This document shows positions 36,226-44,892 of a DNA stretch of 64,000 nt, piece by piece; positions within the stretch are counted from its first letter, which is position 1, and every line of letters starts with the position of its first letter. Where the stretch lies: positions 1-64,000 of the forward strand of contig NZ_JACEZS010000027.1 in assembly GCF_014042365.1 (NCBI RefSeq), read 5' to 3'. The stretch comes from Rugamonas fusca. Lineage in GTDB: Bacteria > Pseudomonadota > Gammaproteobacteria > Burkholderiales > Burkholderiaceae_D. Position numbers and translations under genes: made by a program. The notes below the pieces were generated by a model. The model was not told the origin of the DNA, made no database searches, and saw nothing but the letters and a program-made list of their open reading frames with translations.

Positions 36226-36371
36226 GGCACGGATGATGGCTAACATGGTTGAGACGAATGAGCAAATTTTAGCGCATTTCGAGCATTAAAAGACTCAACA
36301 GCCCGGCCTACACTGCGCTCCATGGCATCGACATCGCATGCCAACCCTGTTCACCATTGAAAGGAATCACC

Positions 36372-36908
36372 ATGGACCGTCTGTTCACCCAACCCGCCGC
36401 CAACGCCACCGGCGCTGCCGCCCAACTGTTTAACGCCATCAAAGGCGCGATCGGCAAGGTACCCAACGCCTATCTGGCGCTGGGCAACAATAGCCCGGTG
36501 GCGCTGGAGGCGGCCCTGCATCTCGATGGCGCGCTGCGCAAAAGCGCCCTCAGCGCCCAGGAAGTCGAAGTGATCAAACTGGCCGTCAGCCAGCAAGCGG
36601 GCTGCGACTATTGCGTGGCCGCGCACACGCTGATGGGCGGCAAGGCCGGCCTGAGCCCGGCAACCATGCGCGCAGTGCGCAGCGGCGATGCCAGCGGCGA
36701 AGTGCGCCTCGATGCGCTGGCGACCTTTGTCCATACGCTGGTCAGCACCAGCGGCACGGTGCCGGCTGCGGCGGTGGCGGCCGTCAAAGCGGCCGGTGTG
36801 ACGGACGCGCAGATCGCCGACACCACGCTGGCGATCGCCGCCATCACGCTGACCAACCTGTTCAACCGCGTCAACGACACCACGGTCGACTTCCCTGCCG
36901 TCGCCTGA
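36372..36908 (+). CDS. carboxymuconolactone decarboxylase/AhpD-like protein
   Basis: A 178-residue, all-helical AhpD-like protein with the redox/proton-relay motif Cys78-x-x-Cys81-x3-His85 (GCDYCVAAHT). Such proteins act as peroxidase partners or as decarboxylases; the CxxC form favours an antioxidant alkylhydroperoxidase-like role. AAAGGAATCACC precedes the ATG at 36372. It is divergent from the AraC-type gene and is probably its target. No peroxiredoxin gene is adjacent. Confidence 0.88.
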   Translation: MDRLFTQPAANATGAAAQLFNAIKGAIGKVPNAYLALGNNSPVALEAALHLDGALRKSALSAQEVEVIKLAVSQQAGCDYCVAAHTLMGGKAGLSPATMRAVRSGDASGEVRLDALATFVHTLVSTSGTVPAAAVAAVKAAGVTDAQIADTTLAIAAITLTNLFNRVNDTTVDFPAVA

Positions 36909-37004
36909 CGCGCTGCGATGTGAACACCACCCGGCTGCCGCCCTCGCGCTGGCCGCCGGGTAGCGGCCGGCACCCACCCAGGCCAACAGTTTGACAAGTA
37001 TGTC

Positions 37005-37033
37005 TTGAAATAGCCCCCCACCGTCCCTATAAT
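37005..37033 (+). promoter_or_regulatory. groESL promoter
   Basis: TTGAAA (37005-37010), a 17-bp spacer, and TATAAT (37028-37033): near-consensus sigma70. The same bases also contain the heat-shock-like CTTGAAA and CCCTATA elements, so sigma32 use is possible as well. The last T of the -10 is the first base of the CIRCE operator. Confidence 0.85.
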
Positions 37034-37059
37034 TGGCACTCGTTAGCGAGGAGTGCTAA
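37033..37059. promoter_or_regulatory. CIRCE operator (HrcA binding site)
   Basis: TTGGCACTC - 9 bp - GAGTGCTAA, the CIRCE inverted repeat with one deviation in the left arm (G for A at position 4). It abuts the groESL -10 element, so HrcA binding should block initiation until heat inactivates HrcA. Confidence 0.93.
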
Positions 37060-37136
37060 CAACGATTTCCGCTGTTACAACGACTGAAACAGCCTTTGTG
37101 ATTCTTTTAGCAACAACCCATTGATAGGAGTTTTGT

Positions 37137-37427
37137 ATGAACCTTCGCCCCTTGAACGATCGCGTCATCGTCAAACGCCTGGACCAGGAAACCAAAACGG
37201 CATCCGGCCTGATCATCCCTGATGCGGCTGCTGAAAAACCTGACCAAGGTGAAGTGCTGGCCGTCGGCAATGGCAAGATTCTCGATGACGGCAAAGTGCG
37301 TCCGCTGGACGTCAAAGTCGGCGACCGCGTCCTGTTCGGCAAATACGCCGGCCAGACCGTCAAGATCGACGGCCAGGAACTGATGGTCATGCGCGAAGAA
37401 GACATCATGGCGATCGTCACCAAGTAA
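37137..37427 (+). CDS. groES: co-chaperonin GroES
   Basis: The 96-residue GroES lid of the chaperonin. It shows the standard start MNLRPLNDRVIVKRLDQETKTASGLIIPDAAAEKPDQGEVLAVG with the mobile loop ETKTASGLIIP, and ends IMAIVTK. GATAGGAG precedes the ATG. A 46-bp gap leads to groEL; both are transcribed from the CIRCE-controlled promoter. Confidence 0.98.
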   Translation: MNLRPLNDRVIVKRLDQETKTASGLIIPDAAAEKPDQGEVLAVGNGKILDDGKVRPLDVKVGDRVLFGKYAGQTVKIDGQELMVMREEDIMAIVTK

Positions 37428-37473
37428 TTGGTCACGTCCCTCACAAATTCCACGAAATTCAGGAGAAAACAAC

Positions 37474-39120
<1,647 letters not shown>

Positions 39121-39126
39121 TCGCCG

Positions 39127-39146
39127 GCTCCCGGTTCGCCGGGAGC
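39127..39146 (+). other. hairpin directly after groEL
   Basis: GCTCCCGG-TTCG-CCGGGAGC, a perfect 8-bp stem with a stable UUCG tetraloop, 6 bp beyond the groEL stop and ahead of the terminator. It probably stabilises the mRNA 3' end. Confidence 0.6.
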
Positions 39147-39165
39147 ACCGCAGCCCGCTGCGCAC

Positions 39166-39200
39166 AAGGCCAGCTTCTTCGGAAGCTGGCCTTTTCTTTT
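39166..39200 (+). terminator. rho-independent terminator of groESL
   Basis: AAGGCCAGCTTC-TTCG-GAAGCTGGCCTT, a 12-bp perfect stem with a UUCG loop followed by TTCTTTT. Confidence 0.93.
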
Positions 39201-39276
39201 GCGCGGCCACAAGGGCGGCGCGCCGCCGCGCGCATATAGTGACGCCAGCGGTGGCCGGACGCCGCGCGGAGGGAAC

Positions 39277-40092
39277 ATGGAACACGTCAACGTGGCGCGG
39301 CCCACTGTGGCCTGCCCACAGATGCAACGGGCATTCGAGGAACAGGCGCGCAAGCTGGGCCTGCATCCGCGCGACCCGTGGGTGGGCGGCTACGTCGATT
39401 ACGAATGGGACCATTTGCGGCTGGTGCTCGACCATTTGCCGCTGCGGCTGGAAGGCTTGCCGGTGCTGGAATTCGGCTGCAACGTGGGCGCGTCAGCCAT
39501 CCTGTTCGCCTGCCTGGGCGCGCGCGTGAGCGCCACCGACATCGACGCCGGCTGGGTCACGCTGGCGCGCCTGAACGCGGCGCGCCACGGCGTGGGCGGC
39601 ATCGATTTCATCCACGCGCCCGATTCCTGTCGCCTGCCGTTCGCGGACGGCCAGTTCCAGCTGATCGCCTGCAACAGCGTGCTCGAATATGTGGCCGCCA
39701 GCGAGCAGCGCGCCGTGCAGCGCGAGCTGGACCGCGTGCTGGCGCCCGGCGGCGCCATCTTGCTCACGGGCACCAGCAACCGTCTGTGGCCGCGCGAAGC
39801 GCACACGGGCCGCTGGCTGATCAACTACCTGCCGCGCGCGTGCGACCGGCTGTGGGGCAAGCCGCTGCAGCGCGGCGTGTGGCCATGGACGGCGCGCCAC
39901 GGTTTCGGCTCCCACTACCGCAACCTGGACACGGCCAGTGCCGCCAACTATTTCGCCCGCTCGCGCCGCGCCATGGGCACGCCGCCGCACCTGCTGGCGC
40001 CGCTGCTGTGGGCGGCGGGGGCGCTGGGCGTGGGCCCGGGACTGCTGGCCCAGCACATTTCCTGCCTGCTGCAAAAACAGGCGACGGACTGA
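39277..40092 (+). CDS. class I SAM-dependent methyltransferase
   Basis: A 271-residue methyltransferase with a Rossmann fold. Motif I is LPVLEFGCNVGASAILFA (about residues 60-77), the acidic motif II ARVSATDID, and motif IV/post-I FADGQFQLIACNSVLEYV. The C-terminal half carries RLWPREAHTGRWLINYLPRACDRLWG, seen in ubiquinone/polyketide-type methyltransferases; the substrate is unknown. GCGGAGGGAAC precedes the ATG at 39277. It follows the groESL terminator, so it has its own promoter, probably in 39200-39265. Confidence 0.88.
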   Translation: MEHVNVARPTVACPQMQRAFEEQARKLGLHPRDPWVGGYVDYEWDHLRLVLDHLPLRLEGLPVLEFGCNVGASAILFACLGARVSATDIDAGWVTLARLNAARHGVGGIDFIHAPDSCRLPFADGQFQLIACNSVLEYVAASEQRAVQRELDRVLAPGGAILLTGTSNRLWPREAHTGRWLINYLPRACDRLWGKPLQRGVWPWTARHGFGSHYRNLDTASAANYFARSRRAMGTPPHLLAPLLWAAGALGVGPGLLAQHISCLLQKQATD

Positions 40093-40166
40093 CTATGCCA
40101 CATTGCCCACGGACGGGCTTTGCTTTAGTATGGCCGCTTTCCACCGCTACGCGACCGTTTCCCCTC

Positions 40167-40718
40167 ATGGCAATGCAGGCCCCGATTTCCCGCCGTACCG
40201 CCGTCGTCGCCGCCCTCGCAGGCGCATTGACGGCGGGCGTGGGCGCTTATTACCAGCTGTCGGCAGCGGCGAACACACCGCCGGCGTCGCAGCCGGGGAC
40301 GCCGGCCGCCGCTTCCGCGCCGGCCACGGCCGAAGCGAACGCGGCGGCCACGGCGGCAACTCCCGCCGCATCCGCACCCGCGCGCGCCAGCCGGACCAAG
40401 GAACAAGCGGCCGCCGCATTGATGGCGCTGCCGGAATTGCAAGCCTGGTCGGCCCTGCTGGAAAAGCAATCAGGTGGCAGGACGCACGGCGCCCTGATCG
40501 AATATGACCCCACGCCGCGCACCGTGCGCGGCAAGACCTACTGGCAATTCAGCTTCGTGGAAAACAGCGCGGAAGCGGCGCTGCGCTGGGAGAGTTTCCT
40601 GCTCTCGACCAGCGACGATGAAATCCTGGTGGAAGACCTGGCCACCGACGAGCTGCTCAGCCTGGAACGGTGGCGCAAGGAAAAGCAGCCCGCCAAGCGC
40701 AGCGGCATCGACGGCTGA
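40167..40718 (+). CDS. membrane-anchored hypothetical protein
   Basis: A 183-residue protein with an N-terminal signal anchor (ISRRTAVVAALAGALTAGVGAYYQL); SRR could be a weak Tat-like motif. An Ala/Pro/Thr-rich linker leads to a folded domain of about 100 residues: KEQAAAALMALPELQAWSALLEKQSGGRTHGALIEYDPTPRTVRGKTYWQFSFVENSAEAALRWESFLLSTSDDEILVEDLATDELLSLERWR. I do not recognise it. Starts at 40167 or 40173 are possible, neither with a clear ribosome binding site; an upstream ATG at 40095 is also in frame. Confidence 0.7.
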   Translation: MAMQAPISRRTAVVAALAGALTAGVGAYYQLSAAANTPPASQPGTPAAASAPATAEANAAATAATPAASAPARASRTKEQAAAALMALPELQAWSALLEKQSGGRTHGALIEYDPTPRTVRGKTYWQFSFVENSAEAALRWESFLLSTSDDEILVEDLATDELLSLERWRKEKQPAKRSGIDG

Positions 40719-40787
40719 CGCGCAGCGGCGCCCGCCTCAGCTGCGGCGCCAGCGTTCCCGCCACCATGCGGCCGCGCACGCGGCATC

Positions 40788-42017
40788 TCAAGCGGCGGAG
40801 CGCGCCCCCGCCGGGCTGGCGCCACGCACCTGCCCCACCCACGTCACCGTCAGCACCGTAATGCCGGCCGCGAGCCAGCCGTTGATGCCATAGCCGGCGA
40901 TATGGCCGGCGCTGTCGGTCTGCAAGGTCAGCCCGCCCAGCAAGGCGCCCAGGCCGCTGCCCAGTTGCTGCAAGGCTGAATTGACGCTGAGGAAAGCGCC
41001 GCGGTTGGCCGGCTCCGGCACGGTCGTCATCAAGGCTTGCAGCGGGATATTGCGGCCCGATACGGACAGCATGAAGAACGGGAAGAACGCCATCACGGCC
41101 AGCAGCGGCATCTGGGGCAGGTGGGTCATGAACAGGAAGCACAGCGCGGAGAACAGCGCCACGTAACGGTACACCTGCGGCTTGCCGGCCCGGTCCGACC
41201 ACACCCCGATCAGGCGCGCCGTGAACAGCGTGACGCAGCCGCCGGCCAGGTACACATAGGTGATCTGGGCCGGCTCGATACCGAGGTTCCCGACCAGCAC
41301 GGGCGAGATGAACGGAATGATCAGCATGCCCGCCATCATGTTCAGCACCGACAGCAGGAAGGCGCGCAGATGGCGCGGCACGCGGAACAGGCCGACCAGG
41401 TTGGGCAGCACCTCGGACAGCGGCGCCTTCTGGCTCAGGTGGCCACGCAAGGTCGGCAGCACGCTCCAGCCGCCCAGCCACACGAGCAGCGACAACAGCA
41501 CCAGCAAGTAGAACGGCGAGGCCCAGCCGAAATGGGCCGCCAGCATGATGCCGGTGGGGACGCCGGCCACGGCCGCCATGCTGAACGAGGTCATCACGAT
41601 GCCCATGGCCGCGCCACGGCGCTGGGCCGGAATCAGGTCACCGATGATGGCCTGGCCGATGGCCCCCAGCACGCCGCCCGTGAGGCCGGCGAAGGCGCGC
41701 GACCACACCAGCGTGGCGAAGTCCGGCGCCAGCGCGCACGCCAGGTTGGACAGGGTGAACAACAGGAACACCGTCAACAGCAGGCGTTTGCGGTCGAAGC
41801 GGTCGATATAGGTGGCCGCCAGCAGGCCGGACAGGCCGGCGCACCAGGCATAGGCCGACACGGCGCCCGACACGGCGGCCGGTGAAATGGAAAAGGCCCG
41901 CATCAGCTGGGGCGCCAATGGCATCATCACCATATAGTCCATGATGACGGTGAATTGCGTGAGGGCCAGCAGCCACAGCACGTTGCGCTCGCGCGCGGGA
42001 GTCAGGGTTGTTTGCAC
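40788..42017 (-). CDS. MFS transporter (DHA1/AraJ-like)
   Basis: A 409-residue inner-membrane permease with 12 predicted transmembrane helices. It starts ARERNVLWLLALTQFTVIMDYMVMMPLAPQLMRAFSISPAAVSGAVSAYAWCAGLSGLLAATYIDRFDRKRLLL with the MFS loop 2-3 motif. It is downstream of and on the same strand as the PadR gene, 37 bp away. PadR-type regulators often control such exporters, so a drug or metabolite exporter is likely. No substrate can be given. Confidence 0.9.
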   Translation of the reverse strand: MQTTLTPARERNVLWLLALTQFTVIMDYMVMMPLAPQLMRAFSISPAAVSGAVSAYAWCAGLSGLLAATYIDRFDRKRLLLTVFLLFTLSNLACALAPDFATLVWSRAFAGLTGGVLGAIGQAIIGDLIPAQRRGAAMGIVMTSFSMAAVAGVPTGIMLAAHFGWASPFYLLVLLSLLVWLGGWSVLPTLRGHLSQKAPLSEVLPNLVGLFRVPRHLRAFLLSVLNMMAGMLIIPFISPVLVGNLGIEPAQITYVYLAGGCVTLFTARLIGVWSDRAGKPQVYRYVALFSALCFLFMTHLPQMPLLAVMAFFPFFMLSVSGRNIPLQALMTTVPEPANRGAFLSVNSALQQLGSGLGALLGGLTLQTDSAGHIAGYGINGWLAAGITVLTVTWVGQVRGASPAGARSAA

Positions 42018-42054
42018 TGGTTATTGTCCTTGGAAAGTGAAAGGGACGCCGGCG

Positions 42055-42582
42055 TCAGTCCAGCGCCTCGATATCGGTGATGGCGCGGCGCAGGATGGCG
42101 CGCACCTGCTCCAGCCGCGCCAGGTCCGGCTGGCCATCGCGCGCGCGCGCATGCACCACGTTCCGCAACGCATGCATGAGGTTGCGAATGTCGCCGCGCG
42201 CGTCGCACGGCTCGCCCATGCGGGCCAGAATGGCATCGACGAACTGGCGGTTCTCGGCCAGGAAGGCCTCGCCTGCGGGCGTGATGGTATGCAGCTTCTT
42301 GTTGCCATCGGCCGTGGCCGACACATGGCCCATGTCGAGCAGCATGGACAGCAGCGGATAGATGGCGCCGGGGCTGGGCGTGTAGCCGCCGCCGGAGCGC
42401 TGTTCGAGCTCCTTGATGATCTCGTAGCCATGGCGCGGCTTTTCGGCGATCAGTTGCAGCACCACGTAGCGCATGGCGCCGGCGTCGAACATCTTCGGCC
42501 CGCGCCCATGGCCGCGCCCGCCGCCGTGGTGGCCGTGCATGAGCGAATGGAAACGATGGGCACCGTGCAGGAATCGGAACAT
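42055..42582 (-). CDS. PadR-family transcriptional regulator with His/Gly-rich N-terminus
   Basis: A 175-residue repressor. The N-terminal tail MFRFLHGAHRFHSLMHGHHGGGRGHGRG is rich in His and Gly. The PadR winged helix follows (MRYVVLQLIAEKPRHGYEIIKELEQRSGGGYTPSPGAIYPLLSMLLDMGHVSATADGNKKLHTITPAGEAFLAE), then the helical dimerisation C-terminus. The His-rich tail could bind a metal. I chose the ATG at 42580-42582; upstream residues would be translated operator DNA. It is the first gene of an operon with the MFS exporter, under the direct repeats at 42592-42620. Confidence 0.92.
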   Translation of the reverse strand: MFRFLHGAHRFHSLMHGHHGGGRGHGRGPKMFDAGAMRYVVLQLIAEKPRHGYEIIKELEQRSGGGYTPSPGAIYPLLSMLLDMGHVSATADGNKKLHTITPAGEAFLAENRQFVDAILARMGEPCDARGDIRNLMHALRNVVHARARDGQPDLARLEQVRAILRRAITDIEALD

Positions 42583-42591
42583 GGCAAACTC

Positions 42592-42620
42592 ATTAAGATA
42601 TATCGAATTAAGATATATCG
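42592..42620. promoter_or_regulatory. direct-repeat operator of padR
   Basis: ATTAAGATATATCG occurs twice, at 42592-42605 and 42607-42620, a 15-bp period, immediately upstream of the padR start. Each contains the GATATATC palindrome. The position points to autoregulation by PadR. Confidence 0.7.
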
Positions 42621-42660
42621 TAAACGTATTCCACCAGAGTTCAAGCACAAATTTGTAACC

Positions 42661-42766
42661 GCCAAAAAAAGAATCCGGACGGCAAAATCGGGGACGTACC
42701 CCAATATTGCGCTAGCGCCATATTGGGGTACGTCCCCGATTTTGCCGTCCGGATTCTTTTTTTGGC
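42661..42766. repeat. 106-bp hairpin with 47-bp perfect arms, GGGGACGTA family
   Basis: Arms 42661-42707 and 42720-42766 are perfectly complementary; the centre is the palindrome GCGCTAGCGC flanked by one T/C mismatch. The middle of each arm has GCAAAATCGGGGACGTA, identical to that of 29126-29193. It lies between the glk-rpiR stop and padR. Transcribed from the right it ends in a T-tract (TTCTTTTTTT read leftward), so it may also terminate the glk transcript. Confidence 0.88.
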
Positions 42767-42778
42767 CGGGAGGGTGCT

Positions 42779-44653
42779 TTAGCTGTCGAGGTGGGAGATC
42801 AGCAGGCGCCGCGTTTCCGATTCGATGCCCTCGCCTTTGCGCTCGAGCACCAGCTCGGCGTTCTGGGCGTCCAGCGAAATGCCCACCGACAGGATGTCGA
42901 TCAGCAGCAGTTGCAGGATGCGCGAGATCATCGACAGGAACGTCGTGCTGTCCTCGCTGTGGTCGACCGCCAGGCACACCGTGGCCTTCTTGGCCAGCGG
43001 CGAATTGCTGGCCGTGATGGCGATGACGTCGGCGCCGGCCGCGCGGGCCGTGTCCACGGCGTCCAGCAGGTCGGGCAGCTTGCCGGAGTTGGAGATGGCG
43101 ATCACCACGTCACCGGGCTTGAGCAAGCCGGCCGCCAGGCCGAACAGGTGCGAGTCGCCATACGACGAGGTGGGGATGCGGAAGCGGAAGAACTTGTGCT
43201 GGCCGTCCAGCGCCACCACGCGCGAATTGCCCATGGCGTAGAACTCGACCCGCTTGGCCTTGCTGATCAGGGCGATGGCGCGGTCCAGCGAGCGCACGTC
43301 GAGCTGGTCGCGGAATTTCAAAATGGCCGACACGGTGTTGTCGATCACCTTGGCGCTCAGGTCGTGCGTGCTGTCGCTGATGCGCACCTGGCTGTGGCGC
43401 ACGGGAATGGCGCCCGTCAGGCTGCTGGCGAACTTGAGCTTGAAGTCGGCCAGGCCCAGGAAGCCGAGCGAGCGGCAGAAGCGGATCACGGTCGGCTGGC
43501 TCACTTCGGCCAGCCGCGCGATATCGGCAATCGGTTCGTTCAGCACCAGGCGCGGCTGCTCCAGCACCAGGCTGGCCACGCGCTGCTCGGCCGGCGTCAG
43601 TTCGTGCTGCAAGTGCTGCACGCGTTCCATCAGCGTATTGGCGCCGCTGCGCCCGCGCAAGTGCTCGGACAAAATCGTCGCCACGCCATAGAACGCGGGG
43701 TTGGGCGTGGTGATCACATAGGTCGGGATTTCCGACAGGTAGCTGGTGAAGCGGCCCTTGGCTTCGAAGCGGGCCCGGAACGGCGAGCTCTTGAACCATT
43801 CGCCCAGGCGCGGCACGATGCCGCCGCCGATGAAGATGCCGCCGAACGCGCCCAGCGTGACGGCCAGGTTGGCGCTGGCGCCGCCGAGCATGGCGCAGAA
43901 GCATTCGAGCACTTCCAGGCACAGCGGGTCCTTGTCCGTCAGCGCGCCGGACATGATTTCCTGGTTGGTCAGGTCGCGCACCTGGCGCCCGTTGCGCTTG
44001 GCGATGGCGCGGTAGATGATCTCCATGCCGGGGCCGGAGATCAGGCGCTCGGTCGACACGTGCGACCAGGTCTGCCATGCGTATTGCAGGATCGCGTATT
44101 CGCGCTCGTCGGCCGGGGCGAAGTTGGTGTGGCCGCCTTCACTGCCCAGCGTGACGAAGCCGTCCACGGTGGGGATCACGCCCGACACGCCGAGGCCCGT
44201 GCCCGGCCCCAGCACGCCAATCACGGAGTTGCTGATCGGCGCGCCGCCGCCCACCTGCATCAGGTCGGCCGGCTTGAGGCCGGGCAGCGACATGGCCAGC
44301 GCCGTGAAGTCGTTTACCACCAGCAGCGTGTGCAGGCCCAGGGCGCGGCGCACTTCGTCGGTGGAGAATTCCCAGTCGCGGTTGGTCATGCGGACCTGGT
44401 CGCCGCTGACGGGGTTGGCCACGGCCAGCGCCGCATGGTTCAAGGTGATGTCGCCGTGCGCCGACAAATAGGAACGCAGCATGGCCACGATGTCGGGGAA
44501 GTCGTCGCACTTGAGCACGCTAACGGCGCGGAACTCGCCCGGCGCCGTCTGCAGCGCGAAACGGGCGTGGGTGGCGCCGATGTCGGCCAGCAGCCGGGGG
44601 CCGTCGGCAAACGCCGTGCGATTGATTTTCGGGTCAACTTCAGCTTGTTTCAT
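42779..44653 (-). CDS. glk: bifunctional glucokinase / RpiR-family transcriptional regulator
   Basis: A 624-residue fusion. The N-terminal half (about 1-335) is an E. coli-type glucokinase: ATP motif LLADIGATHARFAL (21-34) and the LGVSGVIPT, GSEGGHTNFAP and GAFGGIFIGGGIVPRL segments. It makes glucose 6-phosphate. The C-terminal half is an RpiR regulator: helix-turn-helix LTPAEQRVASLVLEQPRLVLNEPIADIARLAEVSQPTVIRFCRSLGF and a SIS sugar-phosphate-binding domain (VVIAISNSGKLPDLL). The fusion is known from Burkholderia relatives and links glucose phosphorylation to regulation. The ATG at 44651-44653 lacks a good ribosome binding site. The 103-bp repeat lies in its leader/promoter. Confidence 0.95.
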   Translation of the reverse strand: MKQAEVDPKINRTAFADGPRLLADIGATHARFALQTAPGEFRAVSVLKCDDFPDIVAMLRSYLSAHGDITLNHAALAVANPVSGDQVRMTNRDWEFSTDEVRRALGLHTLLVVNDFTALAMSLPGLKPADLMQVGGGAPISNSVIGVLGPGTGLGVSGVIPTVDGFVTLGSEGGHTNFAPADEREYAILQYAWQTWSHVSTERLISGPGMEIIYRAIAKRNGRQVRDLTNQEIMSGALTDKDPLCLEVLECFCAMLGGASANLAVTLGAFGGIFIGGGIVPRLGEWFKSSPFRARFEAKGRFTSYLSEIPTYVITTPNPAFYGVATILSEHLRGRSGANTLMERVQHLQHELTPAEQRVASLVLEQPRLVLNEPIADIARLAEVSQPTVIRFCRSLGFLGLADFKLKFASSLTGAIPVRHSQVRISDSTHDLSAKVIDNTVSAILKFRDQLDVRSLDRAIALISKAKRVEFYAMGNSRVVALDGQHKFFRFRIPTSSYGDSHLFGLAAGLLKPGDVVIAISNSGKLPDLLDAVDTARAAGADVIAITASNSPLAKKATVCLAVDHSEDSTTFLSMISRILQLLLIDILSVGISLDAQNAELVLERKGEGIESETRRLLISHLDS

Positions 44654-44743
44654 CGTCGATAAAGTCAAAACGTTGGGCAGCGGGTTTTGTTTGGAAGATA
44701 ACGCGCCGGAAGGCGGCAAGCATACCCGAAATACGGCCCTTAA

Positions 44744-44846
44744 AGAAGTTGTTTCAAAATGACCATGGCTAGGCGTGGCGACGAAGACAGTGCGCTTGCA
44801 CGGCGAGGCACCACAACAACGCCATGGGCGTTTTGAAACGACTTCT
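44744..44846. repeat. 103-bp palindromic repeat, copy A
   Basis: An element with 18-bp terminal inverted repeats (AGAAGTTGTTTCAAAATG and, at the other end, the complement of AGAAGTCGTTTCAAAACG). It is 89% identical over its entire length (92 of 103 positions) to 48435-48537. It lies 91 bp upstream of the glk-rpiR start and 8 bp from the terminator of the alpha-glucosidase gene. It has no coding capacity. See copy B for structure. Confidence 0.85.
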
Positions 44847-44853
44847 AAGAAGA

Positions 44854-44884
44854 AAACCCCGCACAAACTGATTGTGCGGGGTTT
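44854..44884 (-). terminator. rho-independent terminator of the alpha-glucosidase gene
   Basis: A 13-bp stem AAACCCCGCACAA / TTGTGCGGGGTTT with a five-base loop, followed on the minus strand by TTCTT. It starts 9 bp past the alpha-glucosidase stop. Confidence 0.9.
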
Positions 44885-44892
44885 CTCGTTAC

